64,000 nucleotides of DNA from Actomonas sp051209155 (GCA_051209155.1 JBPJGB010000001.1); one strand, 5' to 3'. Positions 1 to 8,357 are shown, counted from the first letter of the stretch. Numbers and translations are program-made. The notes: generated by a model from the sequence alone, not told the origin.

Positions 1-372
1 GCCGCGGAGAGCGAGCATCTGCGGGTTGATCGACACGCCGCCGACCGCGACGACAACCTTGGGCCGCGGGTGCAGGTGTTGGGCGTAGGCGTGAAAGGAC
101 TGGGCGACCTGCGCGGCGAGTTCGCGGGTGGGCACGAGCACCAGGTGGGCGACCCCGCGCCGGGAACCGCGGGGTCGTTCGGCGATGTCCTGCAACAAGG
201 GCAGCGCGAAGGCGGCGGTTTTGCCGGACCCGGTCTGGGCCTGGGCCCAGACATCACGCCCGCGCAGGACCGCCGGAATCGCGGCGGACTGCACCGAAGT
301 GGGCGCAGCGTAGCGACGCTCGGCGAGGGCGCGCAGCAGTGGCGGAGAGACCCCGAGGGCGGAAAACGACAT
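1..372 (-). CDS. DEAD-box RNA helicase, N-terminal part (truncated by window edge)
   Basis: Reading the minus strand from the ATG at 372 gives an open frame of 124 codons that runs off the window start. The protein shows the DEAD-box helicase order: a Q-motif region (FSALGVSPPLLRAL, then PTSVQSAAIP), Walker A AQTGSGKT near residue 50, motif Ia PTRELA near residue 80 and a GG-containing motif Ib near residue 112. These enzymes unwind short RNA duplexes using ATP, in ribosome assembly or RNA decay. The DEAD, SAT and C-terminal RecA motifs lie outside the window, so the subgroup (RhlE-like is likely) cannot be fixed. The gene stands alone, 194 bases from the phosphatase upstream. Confidence 0.9.
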   Translation of the reverse strand, partial: MSFSALGVSPPLLRALAERRYAAPTSVQSAAIPAVLRGRDVWAQAQTGSGKTAAFALPLLQDIAERPRGSRRGVAHLVLVPTRELAAQVAQSFHAYAQHLHPRPKVVVAVGGVSINPQMLALRG

Positions 373-566
373 GGTCTCGCGATGAGGGCGCGGCCTTGGG
401 TTTGGAATCAAAAAGCGAAAGCGCGGGCTCGCGGCGGACGGTGGTGAGAACCGGGGAATCCGCAGATCTCGCACAGAGCGCAGATGGCTGAGAGACAACG
501 GAGCGCCCGCTGGCGTTGGATGGGCATCGGCGCCCGCCCCGTTTTCTGCGGTTTAAACCCTCTGGC

Positions 567-1058
567 TCAGCCGAGGCGTTCCTGCGCCCACTCGAGCACG
601 CCGGTGCAGCCGTCCTCGAGTAGATCGAGCACGTGTTCGAAGCCCTGCGGACCGCCGTAGTAGGGATCGGGGACCTCAGTGTCGGCGTTTTGGGTGCAGA
701 ACGAACAAAAGGCGCGGATATGGGCGCGTTGCTCCGGGTTGCGGGCGAGGGCGAGCAGGTCGCGGCGGTTGTCCTCATCCATGGCGAGCACGAGGTCGAA
801 GGCGTCGAGGTCGGCCGACTTCACCTGGCGGGCGCGACTGGTGAGATCGTAGCCGCGCGCGCTCGCGGCGCGGCGCATGCGAGCGTCGGCGCGATTGCCG
901 GTGTGCATGCCGATGGTGCCGGCGGAGTCGATGGTGATGCGGTCGGTGAGGCCGGCTTCGGCGACCAGTTTTGTGAGCACACCCTCGCCAGCCGGCGAGC
1001 GACAGATGTTGCCCATGCAAACAAACAGGATGCGTAAGGGGGTGGGGTGGGGTGTCAT
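567..1058 (-). CDS. Low-molecular-weight protein tyrosine phosphatase
   Basis: A 163-residue protein of normal family length. The active-site P-loop CX5R is intact (C14 to R20, VCMGNICRSP) and the general-acid loop DPYYGG lies near the C-terminus. The family hydrolyses phosphotyrosine on cytosolic proteins and in some bacteria reverses BY-kinases of exopolysaccharide export; no such kinase or polysaccharide operon is adjacent, so the substrate is unknown. The ATG at 1058 sits directly on the conserved N-terminal beta strand. The upstream region is AT-rich and flanked by two related 19-bp dyads (1162-1180 and 1275-1293), suggesting a regulated promoter. An uninterrupted 35-codon frame without a convincing start ends in an ATGA overlap with this start codon. 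Confidence 0.92.
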   Translation of the reverse strand: MTPHPTPLRILFVCMGNICRSPAGEGVLTKLVAEAGLTDRITIDSAGTIGMHTGNRADARMRRAASARGYDLTSRARQVKSADLDAFDLVLAMDEDNRRDLLALARNPEQRAHIRAFCSFCTQNADTEVPDPYYGGPQGFEHVLDLLEDGCTGVLEWAQERLG

Positions 1059-1156
1059 CTCAAAGCAACCGCCAAGCGCGCGGTCCGTCGAGTAACACGC
1101 AAGCCGGCCGCCTCGTCCAGCCCCCGCTGCACCTCACCGAGCCATCGCAACCCGGT

Positions 1157-1185
1157 CCACTTGTAACCTATTAGGTTACAAGTGG
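1157..1185. promoter_or_regulatory. Perfect 14-1-14 palindrome, operator-like
   Basis: The two arms CCACTTGTAACCTA and TAGGTTACAAGTGG are perfect reverse complements around a single T. The core TGTAACCTA-T-TAGGTTACA (1162-1180) is shared with two other sites (1275-1293 and 35771-35789). No T-run follows on either strand, so it looks more like a dimeric-regulator binding site than a terminator. It lies about 100 bases upstream of the tyrosine phosphatase gene, next to an AT-rich stretch at 1201-1245 that could hold the promoter. The regulator is not identifiable from this window. Confidence 0.6.
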
Positions 1186-1274
1186 AATGGGGAGGTCAGT
1201 CAGTAATAATAGCATTTAAATATATCATATAAAATAGTTTGCGAGAAATTGGTCCGTGCCTGGGGGGGTGAATT

Positions 1275-1293
1275 TGTCACTTATTAGGTGACA
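1275..1293. promoter_or_regulatory. Imperfect 19-bp dyad related to the 1157-1185 palindrome
   Basis: TGTCACTTATTAGGTGACA has 9-base arms with one mismatch around a central T, the same form as the core at 1162-1180. It overlaps the last codons and TAA stop of the EamA gene. On the minus strand it precedes the AT-rich stretch, so the two dyads bracket a possible promoter. A weak terminator stem is the alternative. Confidence 0.5.
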
Positions 1294-2183
1294 CTTTTTG
1301 CGGGTGCGGTGGGGGTGGGGCGGCGGAGGACGAGGAGGGTGCCGGCGATGGTGAGGGTGACGCCGGCGAGGGTGCTGGGGTGCCACTGCAGACCTTCGAA
1401 AAAGGTGGAGAGCAGGATGGCGACGATGGGCACGGCCGCCGCGGTGTAGCCGGCGCGGTCGGCACCGATGCGGCCGACCAAGGTCAGGTAGGCGCCGAAG
1501 GCCACGATGGAGCCGAAGAGGGCAAGGTAGAGCAGCGAGGCGACGTAGGGCGTGGTGAACTCGAAGGTGAAGGGTTGCCCGCGCGCCAGCGCGTAGAGCG
1601 CCACCAGCGCCGCGCCGTAGAGCATGCCGAAGGCGTTGGCCTGTATGATGGGTCGGCCGCGCTGTTGATTGCGGGCCGCGACGATGTTGCCGAGCGATGC
1701 CGATAGGGTGGAAACGCCCGCGAGCGATGCGCCGAGCAAGACGTCACCGCGGTTGGCGGTGGAACGCAGTTCGGGCAGCAACACGAGCACGACACCGCCG
1801 AACCCGAACACCGCTCCCACGATCGTCGCGCGCCGAATCGGCGTGGCGAAAAACACCCGGGTCGCACCGATGTTGAGGAACACCATGGTGGAGAAGATCA
1901 GGGCCACCAGGCCCGAGCTGATCTCCTGCTCAGCCAGATATACGAGCACGTAGTTGAGGCCGAAAAGCAGTGCGCCCTGCGCGGCGAAGCCGAAGTGCGC
2001 GGCCGCGTCGTAGCGCAGCGGCAGGCGCCGGTGCAGGCACCAGCCGAAGAGCAGCAGGGCGGCGAGACCGAAGCGGTAGGCCACCGAAACCGCGGGCGGC
2101 ACGTGGCCGAGTTGAAACGTGATGGCCAGCCACGTGGAGCCCCAGATGAAGACCGACGTGAGAAAAAGGCCGAGGTGGTTCAT
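1284..2183 (-). CDS. EamA/DMT-family transporter
   Basis: A 299-residue hydrophobic protein with about ten membrane helices in two EamA repeats, the drug/metabolite transporter form. The start at 2183 (MNHLGLFLTSVFIWGSTW) gives the classical N-terminus with the conserved SxxWGSTW helix; the frame continues upstream, but that stretch is arginine- and proline-rich and not family-like. The C-terminal half has the typical GRIGADRAGYTAAAVPIVAI region before the ninth helix. Members export amino acids, metabolites or drugs; the substrate cannot be told. It lies 104 bases downstream of yjdM on the same strand. Its stop codon lies inside a 19-bp dyad. Confidence 0.88.
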   Translation of the reverse strand: MNHLGLFLTSVFIWGSTWLAITFQLGHVPPAVSVAYRFGLAALLLFGWCLHRRLPLRYDAAAHFGFAAQGALLFGLNYVLVYLAEQEISSGLVALIFSTMVFLNIGATRVFFATPIRRATIVGAVFGFGGVVLVLLPELRSTANRGDVLLGASLAGVSTLSASLGNIVAARNQQRGRPIIQANAFGMLYGAALVALYALARGQPFTFEFTTPYVASLLYLALFGSIVAFGAYLTLVGRIGADRAGYTAAAVPIVAILLSTFFEGLQWHPSTLAGVTLTIAGTLLVLRRPTPTAPAKSVT

Positions 2184-2287
2184 ACCGCTGTAAGGAATGA
2201 ACGGCCAAATTGTGCCGGCCGCCAAGACGCGGCGGGCGCGCGAGCAGCACAGTGGCGCAGACCGAGGGCCGCGACAGTGCGGCGGCC

Positions 2288-2632
2288 TCAGGCCTTTTTG
2301 ACGAAGCAGGACTTCAGGGCCATGGCGATGCCGTCGACCTTGCAATCAATGTCGTGGTCGGCGTCGACGAGGCGGATGTTTTTGCCTTTGGCGCCGCCTT
2401 TGAGGACCTGACTGGAGCCGCGGAGTTTGAGGTCTTTGATGAGGATGACGTCGTCGCCGTCGTGCAGCTCGGTGCCGTTGGCGTCGCGCCACACGCGGGC
2501 GGCGGGGGCGGGGGCCTCCCGCGGCCATTCGTGGCCGCAGGTGACACATTCCCAATGGTCGGCGTGCGGAAGCACGTCGTCGACGGTGCAAACGGGACAG
2601 GCGGGAGGCGTGGAGGCGGTGTCATCACTCAT
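2288..2632 (-). CDS. yjdM: YjdM/PhnA family protein with zinc ribbon
   Basis: A 114-residue protein with an N-terminal zinc ribbon (C12, C15, C29, C32) and a C-terminal PhnA domain containing GDDVILIKDLKLRGSS, KGKNIRLVD and DHDIDCKVDG, the family's hallmark strings. Despite the old name alkylphosphonate uptake protein PhnA, it is not a phosphonate transporter and its cellular role is unsettled. No phn genes are nearby. It lies downstream of a strong terminator (2653-2689), so it should have its own promoter in the short gap before 2632. Confidence 0.93.
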   Translation of the reverse strand: MSDDTASTPPACPVCTVDDVLPHADHWECVTCGHEWPREAPAPAARVWRDANGTELHDGDDVILIKDLKLRGSSQVLKGGAKGKNIRLVDADHDIDCKVDGIAMALKSCFVKKA

Positions 2633-2652
2633 GGCAGCCGGGCAGTGGGCAC

Positions 2653-2689
2653 AAAAAAGCGGCGCACGTAACGTCTAAACGTGCGCCGC
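2653..2689 (-). terminator. Rho-independent terminator of the VOC gene
   Basis: On the minus strand a perfect 10-bp stem (GCGGCGCACG with CGTGCGCCGC), an 11-base loop and six Ts follow the VOC gene stop at 2717. It is a textbook intrinsic terminator that separates the VOC gene from yjdM. Confidence 0.88.
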
Positions 2690-2716
2690 CGCGGCAGTGG
2701 AGTGGTCGTCCGCCGC

Positions 2717-3091
2717 TCAGCTCATGCTGTGCAGGCCCACGAGGTTGCCCTCGGTGTCGCTGAAGATGGCAATGTAGCCGTGCGGGGGGATGGGGAACTT
2801 GGGGCGCACGATCTGTCCGCCGGCGGCAGGGATGCGCTCGATGACCGCGTCGAGCTGGCCGTCGACGTTGAGGTAGACGAGGGTGCCGCCGGGACCGGGA
2901 GCGCAGCCTTCCATCTTGGTGAGGGCGCCGCCGACCCCCGATTGCGGGTCGCAGGGCAGGATGGCCATCTGGGAGCCTTCCATCGAACTGAGTTCGAGTT
3001 CCTGGCCGAGGATGGCGGTGTAGAAGGCGCGGGCGCGGTCGAAGTCGGCGACGTAGATGTCGAACCAGTTGATAGCGTTGATCTGACTCAT
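2717..3091 (-). CDS. VOC-superfamily (glyoxalase/bleomycin-resistance-like) protein
   Basis: A 124-residue single-module vicinal-oxygen-chelate protein. It starts INWFDIYVADFDRARAFYTAILG, typical of the family, and ends with the IAIFSDTEGNLVGLHS strand found in many uncharacterised VOC proteins. Metal ligands are not obvious: the conserved positions hold D12 and E115-like residues rather than a clear His pair, so catalysis is uncertain. Relatives include glyoxalases, dioxygenases and antibiotic-binding proteins; the substrate is unknown. It is a single-gene unit ending in the terminator at 2653-2689. Confidence 0.87.
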   Translation of the reverse strand: MSQINAINWFDIYVADFDRARAFYTAILGQELELSSMEGSQMAILPCDPQSGVGGALTKMEGCAPGPGGTLVYLNVDGQLDAVIERIPAAGGQIVRPKFPIPPHGYIAIFSDTEGNLVGLHSMS

Positions 3092-3223
3092 GGGGAGGGA
3101 GGGAATGATGGGTTGATATTGATGCCCGTCATTGGGCAGGGCGCACTCTGCCAGACTGCCGTGTCAGCCCTATGTCAGCAGGACTTGGGTTTCACGGTTG
3201 GCGGGGCGGCTCCCCGTGGTGCG

Positions 3224-4801
3224 TCATTCACCCGCGGCGGTGGCGGCGGGCGGTTTGCGCATGACCTCCACGATGGTGCGGTAAAGGTCCTTCGGTTTGA
3301 AGGGTTTCGCGATGAAGGCGTCCATCCCGGCGTCGAGGCAGGCTTGTGCTTCCTCCTCCAGGGCCGAGGCGGTGAGGGCGATGATGCGGGTTCGGCGGGT
3401 GTGTTCGACGCGCGAAGACCGAATGCGCCGCGTCGCTTCCAGGCCGTCCATCTCCGGCAGATGGATGTCCATGAGGATAAAATCGTAGGGTCGGGCCTCG
3501 GCCATCTCGACCGCTTGGCGGCCGTTTTCCGCCAAGTCGAAGGGCAGGCCGTAGCGTTTGAGGAAGGCGGTGGCGACGACCTGATTGACGGGGTGGTCCT
3601 CGACCAGCAGCACCCGCATGTCGACTTGCATCTGATCCTTGTCGCCGGTGCCGGACGAAGCGGAACCGGTGCTGACCGGCGGAGGGGAGTTCAAACCGTG
3701 CGGATCGGCGGAATCGGTGGTCGGGAGGGCGGTGCCGACCGGCAGGGTGATGGCGAAGCGGAAACTGGTGCCGTGCCCGGTGCTGCTGCTGAAATCGAGG
3801 GTGCCGCCGTGCAACTCGACGAGTTTGCGGGTGATGGCGAGGCCGAGACCGGTGCCGCCATATTTGCCGGCGATGTCGGCGTGGGCCTGCGTGAAGTCTT
3901 CGAAAATCCGTTGTTGGTGCTCGGGGGAGATGCCGATGCCGGTGTCGTTGATCGACACGGCGAGGGTGCAGGTTTGGGCCGTGCGTTCCGGGGTGCGAAT
4001 TTCGAGGATGACGCCGCCCTCGTCGGTGAACTTCACGGCGTTGCCGATCAGGTTGAGCAGGATCTGGTAGAGCCGCACGGGATCGCCGCGCAAAACCTCC
4101 GGCAGTGGATCGACCAGAATCGTTTTGAAGCTGATGTTTTTCGCGGCGACCTTGGTGCGAACGGCGGCCTGCACCGATTGCAGGAGCTCCTGCGGGGAGA
4201 AGTCCTGGAGCTGCAGCTCGAGTTTGTTTGCGGCGGCCTTGGCCAGGTCGAGCACGTCGTTGATGATGACGAGCAGGTTGTTCGCCGAGTAGCGCAGAAT
4301 GGACAGCAGCTCGCGCTGGGCGGGCGTGAGGTTGCTGTGCAACAACTCGTCGGTCATGCCGATGATGCCATTGAGGGGGGTGCGCAGTTCGTGGCTGATG
4401 CTGGAAACGAATTTGTCTTTGGCCCGCGTGCCCGCGGAGGCTTGTTCGTAGGCTTCGACGAGTTCCCCTTCGCGGGCGGCCCGCACCTCGACCTCGTGGC
4501 GCAGGGCGGCGTTGGCGGTGAGCAGGTCTTCGGTTTGCGTGCGGATATCTTCCTCCAAACGAAGGTTGATGGCGGTGATCTGGTCCTGGCGGCGGCCGGC
4601 GAAATACGCGAAAAGCCCCAGGAAAAGCGGCGCTGTATCGATGATCCAGATCAGCGGATTGCCCGTCTGCACCACGAGGATGCCGGCCAGATCAATCCGC
4701 TGAAATTGCAGGTGGCACTGCAGCAGGGAGCCGACGACCGGAAAGCCGAGCCCGAAGAGGGCGCCAAACAAACCGTAGGACTTTGCGGCGGAGAGCTTCA
4801 C
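3224..4801 (-). CDS. Membrane hybrid sensor histidine kinase with receiver domain
   Basis: A 525-residue protein with two N-terminal membrane helices (about 10-30 and 48-68), a coiled linker (75-130), a HisKA domain with phospho-accepting H137 (SSISHELRTPLNG), an HATPase domain with N-box NLIGNAVKFTDEGG, G1 NDTGIGIS and G2 GGTGLGL, and a C-terminal receiver with phospho-acceptor D445 in FILMDIHLPEMDG. There is almost no extracytoplasmic loop, so the sensory input is probably membrane- or partner-derived. No HPt protein or separate response regulator is adjacent, so the output is unknown. It is transcribed divergently from the ABC exporter across about 140 bases. Confidence 0.93.
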   Translation of the reverse strand: MKLSAAKSYGLFGALFGLGFPVVGSLLQCHLQFQRIDLAGILVVQTGNPLIWIIDTAPLFLGLFAYFAGRRQDQITAINLRLEEDIRTQTEDLLTANAALRHEVEVRAAREGELVEAYEQASAGTRAKDKFVSSISHELRTPLNGIIGMTDELLHSNLTPAQRELLSILRYSANNLLVIINDVLDLAKAAANKLELQLQDFSPQELLQSVQAAVRTKVAAKNISFKTILVDPLPEVLRGDPVRLYQILLNLIGNAVKFTDEGGVILEIRTPERTAQTCTLAVSINDTGIGISPEHQQRIFEDFTQAHADIAGKYGGTGLGLAITRKLVELHGGTLDFSSSTGHGTSFRFAITLPVGTALPTTDSADPHGLNSPPPVSTGSASSGTGDKDQMQVDMRVLLVEDHPVNQVVATAFLKRYGLPFDLAENGRQAVEMAEARPYDFILMDIHLPEMDGLEATRRIRSSRVEHTRRTRIIALTASALEEEAQACLDAGMDAFIAKPFKPKDLYRTIVEVMRKPPAATAAGE

Positions 4802-4941
4802 GAAACGGCGAAGGGGGACATCGACAACAAAAGCTCAGATCACCCCCAAGGAGGCATTGTTCAAGCAAATGGCTGATAATAGGGTATTTACCGCATGCGA
4901 AACGTGGAGAGTTGCTTGGGGGTTGGACCGGGAGCACGGTG

Positions 4942-6729
4942 GTGGGCTTGAAACGGACGCCTAATCCTTTTCGCCGGGTTGCCGGATACCTCTTGCGCTA
5001 CCGGAGCCTCTTTGTGCTCACGATCGCGCTGGCGGTGGGCAGCACGCTCTTCCTCGTGTCGATCCCGCAGGTCATCAAATGGATCGTCGACGACGTGATC
5101 GCGACCAATCGCCGCGACCTGCTGCTGTGGGGCGTGGGTGCGCTCACCGGCTGCTACTTCCTGCGCGACGCCTTCAACTCGCTGCGTATTCGCGTCAACA
5201 ATACGCTGGAGCAAAAGGTGCTGGTTGATCTGCGCGGCGACCTGCACTCGCGGCTGCTCGATCTGCCGGTGGGGTATTACGACAAGCGCCAGACCGGCGA
5301 GATCGCGTCCCGCGTGATCGAGGATGTGCAGAACGTCGAACGGGCGCTGCTCGACGGCACGGAGCAGGGCATCGTGGCGATGATGACCCTGCTGGGGATC
5401 GCGGGTATCCTGTTCCTGCAACAGCCCCTGCTGGCCGCGCTGGTGCTCGCCCCGCTGCCGCTGGTGGTGTGGTTGGGGCGCATGCACTTCAAGGCGGGCC
5501 GCGTGCTGTGGAAGGACACGCGGGAAGCGGCAGGTGCGCTCAACGGTCTGTTGATGGAGAACATCTCGGGACACCGCCTCATCAGTTCCTTCGCGCTGGG
5601 CGAGCGTGAGCGTGGCCGGTTTCGCGATGCTTCGCACACCCTGCGCGACACCACGCTCAAGGCCATGTTTCGCTGGTCGCTGCATGGGCCGGGCACGAAC
5701 TTCCTGAGCAGCCTCGGCGCCGTGGCGGTGATGGGGGTGGGCGGCGCGCTGCTCATGCGCAGCAACGCGACCGGCGGCGACTTCAGCCTCGGTGATTTCA
5801 TTAGCTTCTTCGCTTACTGCAGCCTGGTTTACGAACCGGTGAGTCGGCTGAATCAGCTCAACCAGATGCTCGCCGCCGCCCGTGCCTCGAGCGACCGCGT
5901 GTTCGAGATCCTGGATCATCCGCTGGAAATCGAGTCGCCGCCCGAGCCGACCGCATTTCCCCACGGGGTGCCGGAGGTGCGCTATGAAAACGTGAGCTAC
6001 GGTTACCCGGAGCGGCCGCCGATCCTGAAGGACTTTTCGCTCACCTTGCCGGCAGGCAAAGTGACGGCCCTGGTCGGTCACACCGGCGCGGGCAAGACCA
6101 CCATCGCGAACCTGTTGTTGCGCTATTACGACGTGACGGCGGGGGCGGTTTCGCTCGGCGGCGTCGACGTGCGTCAGCTCGACCTCGGCGGGCTGCGCCA
6201 GCACGTCGGTCTGGTGGCGCAGGAACCTTTTCTTTTCAACGGCACGGTCGCCGACAACCTGCGCCTGGCCCGGCCTGAGGCGGCCGACCCAGAGGTGGAG
6301 GCCGCCCTCAAGGCTGCTGCTGCTTGGGAGTTTGTGAGCAAGCTGCCCGACGGCATTGAGACCGAAATCGGTGAGCGCGGCGTGCGGCTCTCGCAGGGCG
6401 AAAAGCAACGCCTCACCATTGCCCGTGTTATCCTGCGCAACCCGCCTTTGGTCGTGCTGGATGAGGCGACGGCGAGTGTCGACACTGTGACCGAAGCCGC
6501 GATCCAGCAGGCGCTCGCCACGCTGGTGCAGGAGCGCACGACCCTCGTGATCGCTCACCGCCTGAGCACCGTGCGCCGCGCCGACCAGATCGTGGTGCTG
6601 GCCCACGGCCGCATCCTGGAAAAAGGCACCCACGACGAGCTCATCGCGCAGGACGGCGCCTACGCCAAACTCTGGCGCGCCCAAGCGCAGGCCGATCAAC
6701 ACGCCTTCGAGTCGCTGAGCGAGTTGTGA
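4942..6729 (+). CDS. MsbA/LmrA-type ABC exporter (fused permease-ATPase)
   Basis: A half-transporter of about 595 residues with six N-terminal membrane helices and a C-terminal nucleotide-binding domain: Walker A GHTGAGKTT near residue 379, signature LSQGEKQR near 483, Walker B VVLDEATASVD near 505 and an H-loop in IAHRLST. It would work as a homodimer exporting lipid or drug-like substrates. The start is a choice: GTG at 4942 lies seven bases after a GGGAG at 4930-4934 and just before the conserved PFRRVAGYLLRYR helix; the neighbouring GTG at 4939 and the in-frame codons back to 4783 are alternatives, but the latter would overlap the kinase start. It is a single gene. Confidence 0.93.
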   Translation: MGLKRTPNPFRRVAGYLLRYRSLFVLTIALAVGSTLFLVSIPQVIKWIVDDVIATNRRDLLLWGVGALTGCYFLRDAFNSLRIRVNNTLEQKVLVDLRGDLHSRLLDLPVGYYDKRQTGEIASRVIEDVQNVERALLDGTEQGIVAMMTLLGIAGILFLQQPLLAALVLAPLPLVVWLGRMHFKAGRVLWKDTREAAGALNGLLMENISGHRLISSFALGERERGRFRDASHTLRDTTLKAMFRWSLHGPGTNFLSSLGAVAVMGVGGALLMRSNATGGDFSLGDFISFFAYCSLVYEPVSRLNQLNQMLAAARASSDRVFEILDHPLEIESPPEPTAFPHGVPEVRYENVSYGYPERPPILKDFSLTLPAGKVTALVGHTGAGKTTIANLLLRYYDVTAGAVSLGGVDVRQLDLGGLRQHVGLVAQEPFLFNGTVADNLRLARPEAADPEVEAALKAAAAWEFVSKLPDGIETEIGERGVRLSQGEKQRLTIARVILRNPPLVVLDEATASVDTVTEAAIQQALATLVQERTTLVIAHRLSTVRRADQIVVLAHGRILEKGTHDELIAQDGAYAKLWRAQAQADQHAFESLSEL

Positions 6730-6749
6730 GATCGCTCCGGGGGCGATCT
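6729..6749. terminator. Hairpin shared by two convergent genes
   Basis: A perfect 7-bp stem (AGATCGC and GCGATCT) with a 7-base loop fills the short gap between the ABC exporter stop and the ATP-grasp stop. T-runs are weak on both sides, so it may be an inefficient bidirectional terminator. Confidence 0.4.
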
Positions 6750-6754
6750 TCGGG

Positions 6755-7723
6755 TCAACGCGCAGGGTGGCGGCGCCAGTCGAAGTGCCGGACAAAGGAA
6801 AACAGGTAGGCCGTCGCACTGACTCCCATCCGCGGATTGATCTCCATCACGATCGGAATCCCGTCGCGGACCTTGTAGTTCACGCAGCACAGCCCCTCGT
6901 AGCCCGCCGCGTCCAGCATGCGGCCGAACACGGTTCCGAAACGGTTCGCGGTCAGCGCGCGGCTCGTGATCGCGTGTTGGCCCCGGATCGCCGCGTCCCG
7001 CTGCATGTCATAGGCGACCGTCACCATGTGGCGGATACGGCCGCCGTAGTAGAGCACATGGGCGGCATATTCCCGCGAACCCTCGATCCATGCCTGTCGA
7101 TGGTAGTCGGGCGAACGAAGTTGGGTGGCGAAACGCATTTCATCGGCATACGAGGCGATGCGAAAAGCATGGCGGGCATCGCTGTCGTGGCGTCGTTTGA
7201 GGATGTAGGGGTAAGCGCCGAGGCGCGGTTCTTCGGGAACGAACTGAGACAGGCCCGCCTCCCGCATCCGTTCGTCGAAGCGGCCCTTGTCGTCGCAGAG
7301 TGCCACCGCGGTGGCGGCGGGCAGGGGGAGCGGGTTGCGGGCGCATGCCGCGGGATATCGGCGGAGACTCTCCATGGCCTCCAATGAGAGCGGCACGACC
7401 ACGTCACTTTCCTCCAGACCGGCAGTTGTCGGTTCGGCTTGGTGGGTGAAGCGATAGGAGCAATGACGGGCGCTGCGCAGAATGGCGGTTTCGATTCCGG
7501 TCCAGCCCAGCAAAAGAACGTGGGCGCGAGGCCGTGTGCTGATCCGGGCCAGGAGACAATGCCAGCTGTTGTGGACGCGATGCTTCCACAAGTCGCGCCC
7601 GCGTGCCGGTGGAAGCGGCGGCGGTCTCTCCGTCGCGACCTCGGGCGACAGCGAGGAGCGGCTGGCTGGCAAGGGCGGGTGCATCAAACGTCTTGCGGGA
7701 AATCGACCCAGAACGCGCCACAT
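6755..7723 (-). CDS. ATP-grasp domain protein of unknown substrate
   Basis: About 322 residues. A pre-ATP-grasp region with HVLLLGWTGIETAILRSA is followed by an ATP-grasp fold: lysine in YPYILKRRHDSD, an acidic acceptor region QAWIEGSREYAAHVLY, and a C-terminal metal site GIPIVMEINPRMG. These enzymes join a carboxylate to an amine or thiol through an acyl phosphate. Similar stand-alone proteins occur in many bacteria without a known product. The start is uncertain: ATG at 7723 is used here; ATG at 7684 is possible, and frames beginning further upstream would overlap the divergent acetyltransferase. No partner biosynthetic genes are adjacent. Confidence 0.75.
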   Translation of the reverse strand: MWRVLGRFPARRLMHPPLPASRSSLSPEVATERPPPLPPARGRDLWKHRVHNSWHCLLARISTRPRAHVLLLGWTGIETAILRSARHCSYRFTHQAEPTTAGLEESDVVVPLSLEAMESLRRYPAACARNPLPLPAATAVALCDDKGRFDERMREAGLSQFVPEEPRLGAYPYILKRRHDSDARHAFRIASYADEMRFATQLRSPDYHRQAWIEGSREYAAHVLYYGGRIRHMVTVAYDMQRDAAIRGQHAITSRALTANRFGTVFGRMLDAAGYEGLCCVNYKVRDGIPIVMEINPRMGVSATAYLFSFVRHFDWRRHPAR

Positions 7724-7772
7724 TGAAATGAAATTCGTCGCGCTTGTTGTCCGGTGACTGCTCTCTCCGAAA

Positions 7773-8297
7773 ATGACGAAGGGACCCGTTGATTTGATTT
7801 TCACCACCCCGCGCCTGCGGGTGCGGCGGCTGACCCCGGCCGACTTCGAGGTCATGTTTGCGGCCTACCGCGACCCGGAGGCGATGCGCTTTGTGGACGA
7901 CGGGCTGCCGATTTCCCGCGCCGACTGTGAGCGCTGGGTCGGGGTGATCTTGGAACGCTACCGCACCCACGGCTACGGCATGAGCGTGGCCGAGCTTGTC
8001 GCCACCGACGAGGTGACGGGGTTCATCGGGTTGGTGCATCCGGGTGGTCAACCGGAGCCGGAGTTGAAATACACCCTGCTCCGCGCGTATTGGGGCCGGG
8101 GTTACGCCACCGAGCTGGCCCGCGGCATGATGAACTACGCCCGTGACGAACTGAATCTGGCGCATGTGATCAGCACCGTCGACGCGGAGCATTCCGCCTC
8201 ACAACGCGTCCTCGCCAAGGCCGGCTTCCGCTTGGATCACACCCGCCCCAACGACGACGGCCACGTCACGCAGGTGTGGACCTGGCGAACGCGATGA
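7773..8297 (+). CDS. GNAT-family N-acetyltransferase (RimJ/RimL type)
   Basis: A 174-residue acetyltransferase with the RimJ/RimL opening TTPRLRVRRLTPADFEVM and the acetyl-CoA pyrophosphate-binding loop YWGRGYATE in motif A, then a C-terminal region SQRVLAKAGFRLD typical of the group. The family acetylates N-termini of ribosomal proteins, aminoglycosides or small amines; the acceptor here is not evident. It is divergent from the ATP-grasp gene, with a gap of about 50 bases, so the two may share a promoter region. Confidence 0.9.
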   Translation: MTKGPVDLIFTTPRLRVRRLTPADFEVMFAAYRDPEAMRFVDDGLPISRADCERWVGVILERYRTHGYGMSVAELVATDEVTGFIGLVHPGGQPEPELKYTLLRAYWGRGYATELARGMMNYARDELNLAHVISTVDAEHSASQRVLAKAGFRLDHTRPNDDGHVTQVWTWRTR

Positions 8298-8330
8298 GCA
8301 CCTAAATCGGCTTCCATGAATCGCTTGGAA

Positions 8331-8357
8331 CGCAATGTTCGTATTACGAACATTGCG
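8331..8357. promoter_or_regulatory. Perfect 13-1-13 palindrome upstream of topB
   Basis: CGCAATGTTCGTA and TACGAACATTGCG are perfect reverse complements around a single T, in the 147-base gap between the acetyltransferase and topoisomerase III genes. No T-run follows on either side, which argues against a terminator. The single-base centre resembles operators of dimeric regulators. It lies about 87 bases upstream of the topB start. Confidence 0.5.

Noticed and set aside
1053..1160. 35-codon frame ending in ATGA overlap with the tyrosine phosphatase start (KWTGLRWLGEV and so on)
   Set aside because: There is no ATG or GTG start after the upstream stop, only a TTG without ribosome site. It was kept as a remark and not called.
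1157..1297. Small mobile element bounded by the two dyads
   Set aside because: Each dyad is itself palindromic, they differ in sequence, there are no target-site duplications, and one lies inside the EamA stop codon. Operator sites fit better.
2681..4876. 731-codon open frame on the plus strand
   Set aside because: It lies antisense to the VOC and histidine kinase genes, whose domains are unmistakable. Its glycine/valine/aspartate-rich content is the normal shadow of GC-rich coding DNA.
4888..6819. 643-codon open frame on the minus strand
   Set aside because: Antisense to the ABC exporter, with arginine/histidine/glutamine-rich low-complexity composition and no family pattern.
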